Notes: generated from the sequence alone by a model not told the origin. DNA of 64,000 nt from JAGHKQ01 sp041920565 (GCA_041920565.1 JBHGXS010000090.1:62001-126000), one strand, 5' to 3'. Shown: positions 43,068-51,180, counted from the stretch's first letter. Numbers and translations are program-made.

Positions 43068-43168
43068 CCGAAACAACTCTCCCTCTTCAAGCGTGTGAAG
43101 GTGCATAGTGCCAACGGTAAGAGGGAGATGAATTTTAGTTAGGCGACAGTTTGAAGAACACTCGTTCC
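43068..43168 (-). repeat. Dispersed element A (about 100 nt, with hairpins)
   Basis: In the 5' region of the SDR gene. It aligns over about 100 nt with 50385-50482 on the plus strand. Shared blocks: GAACGA-x-TGTTC, GCCTAAC, CGTTGG, and CGCTTGAAGAGGG near the 3' end. In this copy CTCCCTCTT and AAGAGGGAG are complementary and would close a 40-nt hairpin. I cannot match it to a known riboswitch. Confidence 0.6.
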
Positions 43169-43248
43169 ATTTCCCTTGATTTGGTATAATTTCTTGTGAA
43201 ATCAGTATGGACAGTATGGTGATTTGATATGGCAAACAAGCGGGCAGT

Positions 43249-43554
43249 TCACGTGATAACTAAATACAATACGATTGAACCGATGGAACAAAGCATAACG
43301 AGAAGCACGTTCAACCGTAAATAAGCACAAAGAAAAGCGACGGCAGTCCCGATAATCCCTGCCCTTATATCTGTATGTACGGTAAATACCCCCGGAAAAA
43401 TAAGAGCTCCTAAAATGGCAAACGGAATATTTTTTAATACCCCTTTTACTTTGGGCGGAAGCTTTTCGTTATTTAAAGATACAAAGGGCAAAAGCCTAGG
43501 GATAAACGTAACGACAGCCATTCCTAATATAATCAGCATCACCGGCGCGGTCAT
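43249..43554 (-). CDS. azlD: AzlD-type branched-chain amino acid export subunit
   Basis: A 101-residue protein with three or four membrane helices: IPRLLPFVSLNNEKLPPKVKGVLKNIPFAILGALIFPGVF (family-typical over this stretch). With AzlC it forms the AzlCD exporter for branched-chain amino acids and analogues. Overlaps azlC by 4 nt. Confidence 0.9.
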   Translation of the reverse strand: MTAPVMLIILGMAVVTFIPRLLPFVSLNNEKLPPKVKGVLKNIPFAILGALIFPGVFTVHTDIRAGIIGTAVAFLCAYLRLNVLLVMLCSIGSIVLYLVIT

Positions 43555-44255
43555 GATTGTTCCTCTCCTTTATGCAAAAATTCAATTAAAACAGCTGAAA
43601 AAAGCGCAGAAAGGAAGATGGAAACACCGACTGACAGCACTTGTGACAATAAGCTGTTTGTGACAGCGGCACAGGCTGCCAAATAAATAATTTTGCGCTC
43701 GGTTAAACAAGGCACCAATAAGGCGATAAACATGGCATACAATGCAAATCCCATGCTTTCTTGCGCCACATCCGGCATCAAGTTCACAACAAAAAAGCCT
43801 AAGCCGGAAAAAAACACCCAGCTGATGTAGGCAATGGTGTTCAATCCGAGAATATAAGGGTAGGTGAGCTTTTCTTGACGTGTAGAAGCAACAGCAAACG
43901 TTTCATCCGTGATGCCGAATGCAGTGAACGCTTTTGTAAGCAGCGTGCTTGGATCGAGCTTTTCTTGCAGGGATGTCGTCATTAATAGAAGACGGATGTT
44001 CACGATGAAGACGGTTGAAATAATTTCAAACGCGCTTGCTCCGTTTGCAAGAAGCGTCAATGTCATAAATTGTGAAGCTCCAGCATACACAAAGGCGCTC
44101 ATGGCCAACGTCTCATAAAACGCCAATCCTGTTGTTTTTGCCAATAAACCAAATGCAAGGGCAATCGGCATGTAGCCCAGCGCAATTCCGATTCCGCTTT
44201 TTAATCCTGTACGAAACTCTGATTTTTGCTCCCAAACGGCAGGTACGGTATTCAA
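43551..44255 (-). CDS. azlC: AzlC-type branched-chain amino acid exporter
   Basis: A 234-residue AzlC-family permease, with GIALGYMPIALAFGLLAKTTGL, FVYAGASQFMTLTLLANGAS and NIRLLLMTTSLQEKLD as family blocks. The start is TTG at 44255: AAGGAGG lies 6-7 nt upstream. Cotranscribed with azlD; no AzlB-type regulator is adjacent. Confidence 0.92.
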   Translation of the reverse strand: MNTVPAVWEQKSEFRTGLKSGIGIALGYMPIALAFGLLAKTTGLAFYETLAMSAFVYAGASQFMTLTLLANGASAFEIISTVFIVNIRLLLMTTSLQEKLDPSTLLTKAFTAFGITDETFAVASTRQEKLTYPYILGLNTIAYISWVFFSGLGFFVVNLMPDVAQESMGFALYAMFIALLVPCLTERKIIYLAACAAVTNSLLSQVLSVGVSIFLSALFSAVLIEFLHKGEEQS

Positions 44256-44340
44256 ATGTAATCCTCCTTGTCATACGGAATTAAGAAGTTATGTTTTCCA
44301 TTAATACGAGGGGAATGTGTCGAAATCCTGCTATTTCCGG

Positions 44341-44372
44341 AAAAAAATACAAAAACCGGGCAAAGCCCGGTT
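44341..44372 (-). terminator. Terminator of the SASP gene
   Basis: AACCGGGC/GCCCGGTT with a TTT loop (minus strand), followed by TTTGTATTTTTTT. Confidence 0.88.
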
Positions 44373-44391
44373 ATCAGCCATAGATATTCAA

Positions 44392-44580
44392 TTATTTGCC
44401 GCTAAGCTGAGATTGCGCCATCGCAACTAAACGTTTTGTTACTTCGCCGCCTACAGAGCCGTTAGAGCGAGCTGCTGTATCAGAACCAAGACTTACTCCA
44501 AATTCACTTGCAATTTCATATTTGAATTGATCCAGCGCTTGTTGTACGCCGGGAACTAGTAATTTATTTGTTCTAGCCAT
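44392..44580 (-). CDS. Alpha/beta-type small acid-soluble spore protein
   Basis: A 62-residue SASP: KLLVPGVQQALDQFKYEIASEFGV and GGEVTKRLVAMAQSQL are the two helical DNA-binding signatures, with EIASE as the germination protease site region. It coats and protects spore DNA. ATG 44580 has AAAGGAGATG at correct spacing. A palindrome CCAGCT-CA-AGCTGG lies just upstream of the ribosome binding site. A sigma-G promoter is expected but not clear. Confidence 0.95.
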   Translation of the reverse strand: MARTNKLLVPGVQQALDQFKYEIASEFGVSLGSDTAARSNGSVGGEVTKRLVAMAQSQLSGK

Positions 44581-44736
44581 TGTAGTCATCTCCTTTGTTG
44601 GTTCCAGCTTGAGCTGGTATTTTTATTGTTTCTGTTTGCGGTGTCAGCATACTCGGAAGTAAAAGGGGAGGATAGCAGTTCTTGGATGAAAAAAAGAGCA
44701 GCATTTGCGGCTGTTGACAAATACCCGTTTCAAATA

Positions 44737-44783
44737 AAAAGAAGATGAATTTCTACAAAATGTAGGGTTCATCTTCTTTTTTA
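44737..44783. terminator. Terminator downstream of phaJ-like gene
   Basis: AAAAAGAAGATGAA and TTCATCTTCTTTTT form a 14-bp stem with an 18-nt loop that itself can pair (CTACA/TGTAG). Confidence 0.8.
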
Positions 44784-44841
44784 TTCACTGTATAATGTGC
44801 CTTGTAGTTGGGCTTTTTAGTTTGTCGACAGCCCCGTTTCA

Positions 44842-45285
44842 CTACTCCATTTTCAAGATGGCGGCAGTTCCTTCGACTACCAGCTTATCAAATTGATTGT
44901 ACACATTTGTTTGCAATGTAATGATTTTTTTATCGTCGCGCTTTTTTATGACCTCAGCAATGATCCGCAATGTATCACCGATTTTGACAGGTGCTTTAAA
45001 GGCAACGTTTTGTGATAAGTAGATGGTGTTTTTTCCTGGAAGTTTTGTGCCTAGTATAGTGGAAATGAAGCTTGCAACAAGCATACCGTGAGCAATGCGT
45101 TCGCCGAACATGGAGTTTGCTGCAAAATCATCGAGTAAATGGATCGGATTGACATCACCGGTAAGCTGTGCGAATGCTTGAATGTCTTCGTCTGTAATGG
45201 TCCTTGTAATCAGCGCCTGATCTCCAATCTGGATTTCATCATATAGTAGCTCAGGGACAAATTCCGCTTTCTTAAAAATATTCAT
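44842..45285 (-). CDS. MaoC-like (R)-specific enoyl-CoA hydratase (PhaJ-like)
   Basis: A 147-residue hot-dog fold hydratase. The hydratase-2 motif is LTGDVNPIHLLDDFA followed by FGERIAHGMLVASFIS, with catalytic Asp and His. It would convert trans-2-enoyl-CoA from beta-oxidation into (R)-3-hydroxyacyl-CoA for PHA synthesis. Placed at the end of the PHA cluster on the phaP-phaQ strand. ATG 45285 has AAAAGGAGGATGG upstream, an excellent site. Confidence 0.88.
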   Translation of the reverse strand: MNIFKKAEFVPELLYDEIQIGDQALITRTITDEDIQAFAQLTGDVNPIHLLDDFAANSMFGERIAHGMLVASFISTILGTKLPGKNTIYLSQNVAFKAPVKIGDTLRIIAEVIKKRDDKKIITLQTNVYNQFDKLVVEGTAAILKME

Positions 45286-45374
45286 TCCATCCTCCTTTTT
45301 TCTACTGCCGAACAAAGGGTGCCAGGATGTGAATGCAAGTAGAAACAGACGAGCGCCGCTGGTAAGAATGGTTG

Positions 45375-45899
45375 TTATTTCGCCGGAGTAAAAAGGTTTT
45401 TTGTGTGTTCCTCAAACTTTTTCGCTAAATCAAATTGAACAGCCTTAATTTCTTGCAAGAAGGACTCCATTTGCTTTTGAACTTCTTCGCGTTGGGATTG
45501 GTTTTGCGCTGCAAACTGCTTCATCGTTTCTTCCAATTGTTCACTTGTTTGTGAAAGCAGAGAAAAAGATGATTTTACGGGTGCAGTTGTCATTTGCTGC
45601 AACTGGGAAGTAAGTTCATTCCACTTTTGCTGCCACTCCTCGATTTGTGCTCCTAATTGACTTCCTGCCATTTGCTTGACATAGTCTGCATATTGAGAAC
45701 TCATTTGAGAGAAATGCTGCTTCATTTCTTGTTCCAATATTTCCATGTTTTCCGTCATTTTTTGCCATGTCTCCTGCTGCTGTTTCATCGTATCAAGCGT
45801 GATTTGTTCCATCTGTTTGCCGGCAGAAGAAAGCAAGGAAAAAGAATTTGCCCATTGCTTCCAAAGTACGTCTATTAACTCAAATTGTTTACTTTCCAT
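45375..45899 (-). CDS. phaP: Phasin PhaP (PHA granule protein)
   Basis: A 174-residue, almost entirely alpha-helical amphipathic protein rich in Gln, Glu and Met, without signal peptide, in the position of phaP in B. megaterium and B. cereus. It coats PHA granules. The ATG at 45899 follows AGGAGG; an upstream extension reaches into phaQ and is unlikely. Confidence 0.88.
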   Translation of the reverse strand: MESKQFELIDVLWKQWANSFSLLSSAGKQMEQITLDTMKQQQETWQKMTENMEILEQEMKQHFSQMSSQYADYVKQMAGSQLGAQIEEWQQKWNELTSQLQQMTTAPVKSSFSLLSQTSEQLEETMKQFAAQNQSQREEVQKQMESFLQEIKAVQFDLAKKFEEHTKNLFTPAK

Positions 45900-45957
45900 T
45901 ACAAACCCTCCTAATTGAAATAAATGACTGTGGCTTCCATTGTTATTGTGAATGCAG

Positions 45958-46383
45958 TTAGTCTGCAGAGTCACCGTTTGTTTCGCTCTTTTCCTTCGGC
46001 GGCATCACGAAAGGGAAAAAGGCATTCGTATACAGATTAAAAAAGGTCCGCAGCATATTTTGATACTGCTCGAAGGAATACGCGCATGTTTCCAAGTACT
46101 TTTCGCCGCATTTTGTTAATGAATAAATGCGTTTTGCAGGCCCTCCTTCGCTCGTATCCCATTCGGAAGAAATTAAGTTTTCTTTCTCAAGCTTGCGGAG
46201 CGTGCGATAGACGTTTCCTTGGTCAATAGATGAAAAGCCCATGTCCATCAGCATTTGAATGAGCTTATAGCCGTGCAGGCTCCAATCTTTTAAACAAAGA
46301 AGGAGAAACGGCACCAAAAAGTTCTTTGGCATTACATTCAAATGTTTTTCGAGTTCATTTTGTTCGGATTCATTTTTTATCAT
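45958..46383 (-). CDS. phaQ: PadR-type PHA regulator PhaQ
   Basis: A 141-residue winged-helix regulator: VPFLLLCLKDWSLHGYKLIQMLMDMGF and GNVYRTLRKLEKENLISSEWDTSEGGPAKRIYSLT (family hallmark). PhaQ represses its own gene and phaP and is released by PHA granules. The ribosome binding site is GAGGGGATG. Divergent from phaR. Confidence 0.9.
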   Translation of the reverse strand: MIKNESEQNELEKHLNVMPKNFLVPFLLLCLKDWSLHGYKLIQMLMDMGFSSIDQGNVYRTLRKLEKENLISSEWDTSEGGPAKRIYSLTKCGEKYLETCAYSFEQYQNMLRTFFNLYTNAFFPFVMPPKEKSETNGDSAD

Positions 46384-46435
46384 GATAGTTCATCCCCTCA
46401 TGATTCGTTGCGTATTGGTAACTTTTTCTTATATG

Positions 46436-46534
46436 TGTAATTTACACCTATCTGCTTTTGTTGTCAATAAAATTGTTAGAAAATATAAAATATTATTTTT
46501 TCTCTTGCTTGATTTCGGTAAATGTTAGAAAATA
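46436..46534. promoter_or_regulatory. phaQ/phaR divergent control region with palindrome and direct repeats
   Basis: GTGTAA-T-TTACAC (46436-46448) is a near-perfect 13-nt palindrome upstream of phaQ, a plausible PhaQ site. TGTTAGAAAATA occurs twice (46474 and 46523), 49 nt apart, on the phaR side. Roles are inferred. Confidence 0.45.
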
Positions 46535-46590
46535 ATGAATAGATAGAATTGTTTTATTGTGAAAGAAAACTAAAAAGGGGTGTAGGAGAA

Positions 46591-47049
46591 ATGATCGATC
46601 AAAAAGCGTTTGATCCGTTGAAAGCGTGGAAGGATGTATACGAGCAAACGGAAAAATTTTGGGGCAAAACATTAAATGAAACGTTGAAAACTGAAGAATA
46701 TTCAGCTTGGATGGGCAGTATTTTAGATTTAAATTTATTTCAGCAAAAACTGCTCAATGATGTAACGAAGAGTTATTTGGAAAAAGTGAATATGCCGACG
46801 CAAGACGATATCGCACGAGTGGCTTCCCTTGTTGTGAACCTCGAAAATAAGATTGACGGCATTGAAGAATTTTTGGAAGAAAAAGTGGATATACTCGAGC
46901 AATCTCCTGCAGCGAAGCGCGACATGACAAAAATGAAAAACGATATTCGTCTTCTTGAAAGCAAGGTTGATAAAATTTTAGAGCATCTGGAAAAGCAGCA
47001 GGCCTTGTTGGAGACATTACATAACCAAAAGGGAGAGTCAAAGCAATAA
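46591..47049 (+). CDS. phaR: Class IV PHA synthase subunit PhaR
   Basis: A 152-residue protein required with PhaC for class IV synthase activity. N-terminal FDPLKAWKDVYEQTEKFWGKTLNETLKTEEYSAWMG is typical; the C-terminal 60 residues form a coiled coil. ATG 46591 has GTAGGAG upstream. Precedes phaB by 47 nt. Confidence 0.94.
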   Translation: MIDQKAFDPLKAWKDVYEQTEKFWGKTLNETLKTEEYSAWMGSILDLNLFQQKLLNDVTKSYLEKVNMPTQDDIARVASLVVNLENKIDGIEEFLEEKVDILEQSPAAKRDMTKMKNDIRLLESKVDKILEHLEKQQALLETLHNQKGESKQ

Positions 47050-47096
47050 GCTTTTTGATTCTATACAGCACATAACATTCTAAGGGGGATTTAGTA

Positions 47097-47840
47097 ATGG
47101 TTCATTTAGAAGGCAGAGTAGCGATTGTAACAGGTGGAGCAAAAGGAATCGGAGAAGCAATTACAACAGCATTGGCAAAAGAAGGCGTAAAAGTAGTCAT
47201 CAACTATAACAGCAGTAAAGATGCGGCAGAAGCGCTTGTTAACAAATTGGCAGCAGAGGGCTGCGAGGTTTACATGTGCCAAGCGGACGTCTCTAAAGTG
47301 GAAGATGCGCGTCGTCTTGTAGAAGAAACGATCGAGCGTTTCGGCAAGCTTGATATTCTTGTGAACAATGCCGGCATTACAAGAGACCGCACATTCAAAA
47401 AGCTGAATCGCGAAGATTGGGACCGTGTAATCGATGTGAACTTAAGCAGCGTCTATAACACATCAACTGCTTCCTTACCGCACCTTTTAGAATCCGATAA
47501 CGGAAGAATCATCAATATTTCCTCCATTATCGGTCAAGCGGGCGGCTTCGGCCAAACGAACTATTCTGCAGCAAAAGCGGGCATGATTGGCTTTACAAAA
47601 TCATTGGCTCTTGAGCTTGCAAAAACAAATGTAACCGTTAATGCGATTTGCCCTGGATTTATCGATACGGAAATGGTAGCGGAAGTGCCTCAGCATGTTC
47701 GCGAGCAAATCGTTGCAAAAATTCCGAAGAAGCGTTTCGGCCAGCCTGATGAAATTGCACGTGGAGTTCTTTACTTATGCCGTGATGGAGAATATATTAC
47801 AGGACAGCAATTAAATATTAACGGCGGATTATACATGTAA
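47097..47840 (+). CDS. phaB: Acetoacetyl-CoA reductase PhaB
   Basis: A 247-residue SDR: NAD(P) motif TGGAKGIGEAI, NNAGITRD, catalytic Ser in NISSIIGQAGG and YxxxK in YSAAKAG. It makes (R)-3-hydroxybutyryl-CoA from acetoacetyl-CoA for the PhaRC synthase. The FabG-like fold is the same, but gene order identifies PhaB. AAGGGGG ribosome binding site. A terminator-like hairpin separates it from phaC. Confidence 0.95.
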   Translation: MVHLEGRVAIVTGGAKGIGEAITTALAKEGVKVVINYNSSKDAAEALVNKLAAEGCEVYMCQADVSKVEDARRLVEETIERFGKLDILVNNAGITRDRTFKKLNREDWDRVIDVNLSSVYNTSTASLPHLLESDNGRIINISSIIGQAGGFGQTNYSAAKAGMIGFTKSLALELAKTNVTVNAICPGFIDTEMVAEVPQHVREQIVAKIPKKRFGQPDEIARGVLYLCRDGEYITGQQLNINGGLYM

Positions 47841-47847
47841 TAAAGCA

Positions 47848-47903
47848 AGAAGTGCATCTCTGTTGCGCATTCATCTGAATGGGAGAATGCACTTCTTTTT
47901 TGG
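47848..47903 (+). terminator. Terminator-like hairpin between phaB and phaC
   Basis: AAGAAGTGCAT pairs with ATGCACTTCTT, with an inner ATTCA/TGAAT stem, followed by TTTT. It would reduce phaC relative to phaRB, or phaC has its own promoter in the 150 nt that follow. Confidence 0.75.
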
Positions 47904-48054
47904 AGGGAAAGCAAGTATAAATCGTATCGTACGGTCTTGCTAGGGCACAAGAACATCTAAGAGCGTTGCATCGCGCAAATATAATCAAGGAAAACCAGGG
48001 CTTTAGGGTGCCAGCCAAGTTTTCTTTAAAGATTCAGTAAAGGGGATGAGAAAG

Positions 48055-49140
48055 ATGGCAACAGTGATGACAGAGTGGGAAAAACAATTGGATTATTATC
48101 CGGAAGAATATAAGAACGCTTACAAACGTTTTAAGCGTGCAAGCGAGATTTTGCTGCGCGAGCCGGAACCGCAAGTGGGATTAACGCCTAAGGAAGTTAT
48201 TTGGACAAAAAATAAAACGAAATTGTACCGTTACATTCCAACAAAAGAAAAAACACATCCGGTACCTATTCTTTTGATTTATGCTTTAATCAATAAGCCT
48301 TATATTATGGACTTAACGCCTGGAAACAGCTTGGTTGAGTACTTGGTAAACAGAGGTTTTGATGTATACATGTTAGATTGGGGCACATTCGGACCGGAAG
48401 ACCGTGACTTAACATTTGACGACTTTGTTATGGATTATATTGCGAAAGCGGTTAAAAAGGTATTGCGTACGTCCAAAGCTGATGAAATTTCCTTATTGGG
48501 TTACTGCATGGGCGGTACGTTAACATCCATTTATGCGGCATTGCATCCTCATATGCCGATTCGCAACTTAGTCTTCATGACAAGTCCGTTTGATTTTTCA
48601 GACACAGGTTTATATAGTGTAGTATTGGATGAGAGATACTTCAACTTGGATAAAGCGGTAGACACGTTTGGCAATATTCCGCCGGAAATGATTGACTTCG
48701 GGAACAAGATGCTGAAGCCGATTACAAACTTTGTGGGTCCATATGTAACGTTGTTGGACCGTTCTGACAACCAGCGTTTTGTTGAAAGCTGGAAGCTTGT
48801 GCAAAAATGGGTAACAGATGGCATTCCATTTCCTGGTGCAGCATATCGTCAATGGATCCGCGAGTTTTATCAGAAAAACAAGCTTGTAAAAGGGGAGCTT
48901 GTCATTCGCGGTCAGCAAGTGAAGCTTGAAAATATTAAAGCGAATGTCTTAAACATTTCTGCTTCGCGCGACCATATCGCCATGCCTTGCCAAGTAGAAG
49001 CATTGCTTGATCATATTTCAAGCAAAGATAAAGAGTATGTTTGTCTTTCTACGGGCCATATGTCTGTTGTGTATGGTCCGACGGCAGTCAAGCAAACGTA
49101 TCCGACTATCGGAGATTGGTTGGAGAATCGTTCGAAATGA
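48055..49140 (+). CDS. phaC: Class IV polyhydroxyalkanoate synthase subunit PhaC
   Basis: A 361-residue alpha/beta hydrolase-fold PHA synthase. The lipase-like box GYCMGG holds catalytic Cys (about 151); Asp in SASRDHIAMP and His in STGHMSVVYG complete the triad. Short length and adjacent phaR mark class IV. ATG 48055 is used, with AAAGGGG 9 nt upstream; ATG 48046 is too close to that site. Confidence 0.96.
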   Translation: MATVMTEWEKQLDYYPEEYKNAYKRFKRASEILLREPEPQVGLTPKEVIWTKNKTKLYRYIPTKEKTHPVPILLIYALINKPYIMDLTPGNSLVEYLVNRGFDVYMLDWGTFGPEDRDLTFDDFVMDYIAKAVKKVLRTSKADEISLLGYCMGGTLTSIYAALHPHMPIRNLVFMTSPFDFSDTGLYSVVLDERYFNLDKAVDTFGNIPPEMIDFGNKMLKPITNFVGPYVTLLDRSDNQRFVESWKLVQKWVTDGIPFPGAAYRQWIREFYQKNKLVKGELVIRGQQVKLENIKANVLNISASRDHIAMPCQVEALLDHISSKDKEYVCLSTGHMSVVYGPTAVKQTYPTIGDWLENRSK

Positions 49141-49144
49141 CGCG

Positions 49145-49251
49145 AAACTTCCATCAGTGGAAGTTTTATCTCCACTGATGGTTGATTGAACTAATCGGAT
49201 TTTTTACTGTCGGGTTATCCCATTTTTATAGAATGGAATATTACCGACAGT
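49145..49251 (+). other. Two structured hairpins after phaC
   Basis: CCATCAGTGGA/TCCACTGATGG, which overlaps the alternative AACTTCCA/TGGAAGTT, is followed by ACTGTCGG (49206) pairing with CCGACAGT (49244) over an inner CCATT/GAATGG. Neither is followed by a clear T tract. Together with the next terminator they make a structured 3' region or a small RNA candidate. Confidence 0.5.
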
Positions 49252-49269
49252 TAAACGGGGAGAGTTGTA

Positions 49270-49320
49270 ACAGCCTGTTTACGGAACTGCAGCGATTTCG
49301 TAAACAGGCTTTCTTTTTTA
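49270..49320 (+). terminator. Terminator downstream of phaC
   Basis: GCCTGTTTACG/CGTAAACAGGC (11 bp, 15-nt loop), followed by TTTCTTTTTT. Confidence 0.88.
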
Positions 49321-49396
49321 CGCGATATACTAAAATGAACACTATTCAAACGGAAGAGGAAAAGTTTTTTGTAATCCAGAAAGGGGGCGGAGAAAA

Positions 49397-49909
49397 GTGG
49401 TGATTGAAACTGAGAGGCTGCTGCTGCGAAAGATGAGGGAGGAAGATGTGGATCATTTGCTTGCCATTTTTTCAGATCCCGTTGCCATGAAATACTATCC
49501 ATCTACAAAAACAAGAGAGCAAACAATTGAATGGATTCAATGGACAAACCAAAATTATAAAAGCTACGGCGTTGGATTATGGATTGTCGAAAAGAAGAAT
49601 TCTCATGAATTTTTGGGGCAATGCGGAATTGTGCCGCAAAAAATAGATGGAAAAGTCGAGATGGAAATTGGGTATTCATTTATTCGGCAACATTGGGGAA
49701 ACGGTTATGCTACAGAATCAGCCAAAGCATGCTGTGAATACGGCTTTCATGAATTAGGATATTCTCGTCTCATTTCTCTCATTATACCACAGAACAAATC
49801 TTCCATAGCCGTGGCGGAGAGAGCGGGAATGAAAAAAGAAAAGGAAATTCGCAAGTGGGATAAGCATGTGTATGTATATTCCATTACGAATGAAGGGAGC
49901 GACAATTGA
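49397..49909 (+). CDS. GNAT family N-acetyltransferase (RimJ/RimL type)
   Basis: A 170-residue GNAT (Acetyltransf_3): begins IETERLLLRKMREEDVDHL, with EIGYSFIRQHWGNGYATESAKACCEYGF, the acetyl-CoA loop (Q/R-x-x-G-x-G/A seen as RQHWGNGYATE), and the terminal IAVAERAGMKKEKE. Substrate unknown. Start is GTG (49397 or 49400), with AGGGGGCGGAG upstream. Confidence 0.88.
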   Translation: MVIETERLLLRKMREEDVDHLLAIFSDPVAMKYYPSTKTREQTIEWIQWTNQNYKSYGVGLWIVEKKNSHEFLGQCGIVPQKIDGKVEMEIGYSFIRQHWGNGYATESAKACCEYGFHELGYSRLISLIIPQNKSSIAVAERAGMKKEKEIRKWDKHVYVYSITNEGSDN

Positions 49910-49935
49910 CACTACAATGTCCGAGAGAAGATGAA

Positions 49936-50376
49936 ATGAATTTGAGAACCGGAACCTTGTTTTATTCTCTGTTTCAATCGGTTACCACGAAAAGGGGCAG
50001 GATTAGCCGCAATGGATGCGAGTCAATTAACAAGTCTTACTCTCTGCTTATGGGCTTGCTGATGTTTATCGTTGCCTCTCCGAGTTCGGTTGGAGGGGGG
50101 CGTACAATTGCGTTTCCCCTAAATATTTTAATCGTTTATCACTTTGCGAGAGGAGAAAAAACAATCAGCCTCTTTGGACGGGAAAGATATACAGAAGATA
50201 CTATGAAAGTGATGGCGGTAACGATGCTCGGCACGATTCTTTGTTTTGGTTCCATTATGATTCTGTCCATTACAGAGCCGTTTTCGCTTATGGAAATCGT
50301 CTTTGAAATTTGCTCCGCATTTGGCGCAACTGGTCTGTCGCTAGGCATTACCCATGAACTTAGCACAGTTGGAAAA
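49936..50376 (+). pseudogene. Truncated, frameshifted Ktr/Trk potassium channel gene
   Basis: C-terminal fragment of a second KtrB/KtrD-type protein. Homology begins at FYSLFQSVTT, then jumps frame: GAGLAAMDASQLTSLTLCLWAC is read one base out, before LMFIVASPSSVGGG and MEIVFEICSAFGATGLSLG return. The two frameshifts compensate, so a 194-codon ORF (49906-50490) survives by chance. Homology ends abruptly at HELSTVGK (50376), nine bases before dispersed element B. The N-terminal two thirds and the last 40 residues are missing. Confidence 0.8.
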
Positions 50377-50384
50377 ACAAACAA

Positions 50385-50482
50385 GAACGAATGTTCCGGA
50401 AAACTGAAGCCTAACCGAAATGCATTTCCCTATTGGCGTTGGACTACTCCCTTCAAACGCTTGAAGAGGGGAACTTTTTCAG
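50385..50482 (+). repeat. Dispersed element B (about 100 nt)
   Basis: Diverged copy of element A (43068-43168, minus strand), beginning at the truncation point of the Ktr fragment. CTTCA-AACGC-TTGAAG forms its 3' hairpin, followed after a few bases by CTTTTTC, so it could also act as a terminator. Confidence 0.6.
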
Positions 50483-50534
50483 AAAAATAAAGGGTGACCA
50501 AAAAGCGTAAGTTTCGCTTTCCGGCCAGCCTCTT

Positions 50535-50876
50535 TTAATCGGTAATCCCGTATTGCGGGTGCATGAATATATCGCTTTTTGTGCTCTTTTTTTCTTCCAA
50601 CAGCTCTTGATTTTCCGGTGTAGTCCAACCAATATCATTTGTCGGATGAATCCATTCATCTCCGGCCATGATCACCGGGTCGATTTCATCGCTCCAGTTG
50701 TTGAGAGGAGAGTTAGAGGAGTCATATTTACTGTCCCCGATTACAACCCCGTGTTTATTCACAAACGGTTCTTGCATTGCTATTCCTGTTCCTTTGAAGG
50801 AGGGAAAGTGGGCTTGATGAGGAATCGTTTCATCCAATATAGGAGAGTCGATATTGTTTTCTTTTTTTCGCTTCAT
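50535..50876 (-). CDS. DUF3905-type hypothetical protein
   Basis: A 113-residue hydrophilic protein, recognised by the block PSFKGTGIAMQEPFVNKHGVV and DPVIMAGDEWIHPTNDIGW, which I associate with DUF3905 of spore-forming bacilli. Role unknown. GAAGGTGAC ribosome binding site. Confidence 0.75.
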   Translation of the reverse strand: MKRKKENNIDSPILDETIPHQAHFPSFKGTGIAMQEPFVNKHGVVIGDSKYDSSNSPLNNWSDEIDPVIMAGDEWIHPTNDIGWTTPENQELLEEKKSTKSDIFMHPQYGITD

Positions 50877-50981
50877 ATTGTCACCTTCTTTTGTTTTTTT
50901 TTAGTGTGACCGCTCTTGACATATGGTATCTCCTCAATATTTTCCATTCATTGTTTTTCTGCTGAGCTCCATACTAGTAAT

Positions 50982-50997
50982 GTGAGCATATGCTCAC
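50982..50997. promoter_or_regulatory. Perfect 16-nt palindrome between divergent small genes
   Basis: GTGAGCATATGCTCAC, perfectly self-complementary, lies 28 nt before the small-protein ATG and 106 nt before the DUF3905 gene. Candidate operator; no binding protein is suggested. Confidence 0.4.
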
Positions 50998-51024
50998 CAT
51001 ACTTACTTTTGTGAGGGATTTTTC

Positions 51025-51180
51025 ATGGCAAAACGCAAAGTGCATTACAAAGCTGCATCAAACAATAATAAAACGCCGAAAGAAAGCTTGCCGGATGCGG
51101 AATTTGCAATGGAATATGAAAACGAAAGCACGGCAAAGTATGCAAACCGCAACTCCAAAAAAGGCAAGAAAAACAGCTAA
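51025..51180 (+). CDS. Small basic hydrophilic protein, 51 aa
   Basis: A 51-residue protein beginning MAKRKVHYKAASNNNKTP and ending NRNSKKGKKNS, rich in Lys, Asn and Ser, without hydrophobic core. Size and composition resemble minor spore proteins of the SspO type, but I cannot assign a family. TGAGGGATT ribosome binding site, terminator-like hairpin after the stop. Confidence 0.65.
   Translation: MAKRKVHYKAASNNNKTPKESLPDAEFAMEYENESTAKYANRNSKKGKKNS

Noticed and set aside
43068..43168. Element A as a T-box, yybP-ykoY or ydaO riboswitch
   Set aside because: I compared the conserved cores I remember for these classes and found no match; it remains unassigned.
46754..47071. Minus-strand ORF of 105 codons over phaR
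   Set aside because: Antisense of the phaR coiled-coil region, without ribosome binding site or recognisable domain.
49906..50490. A 194-codon intact membrane protein gene
   Set aside because: The frame survives only because two frameshifts compensate and the end runs into a repeat; it is better described as a Ktr pseudogene fragment.
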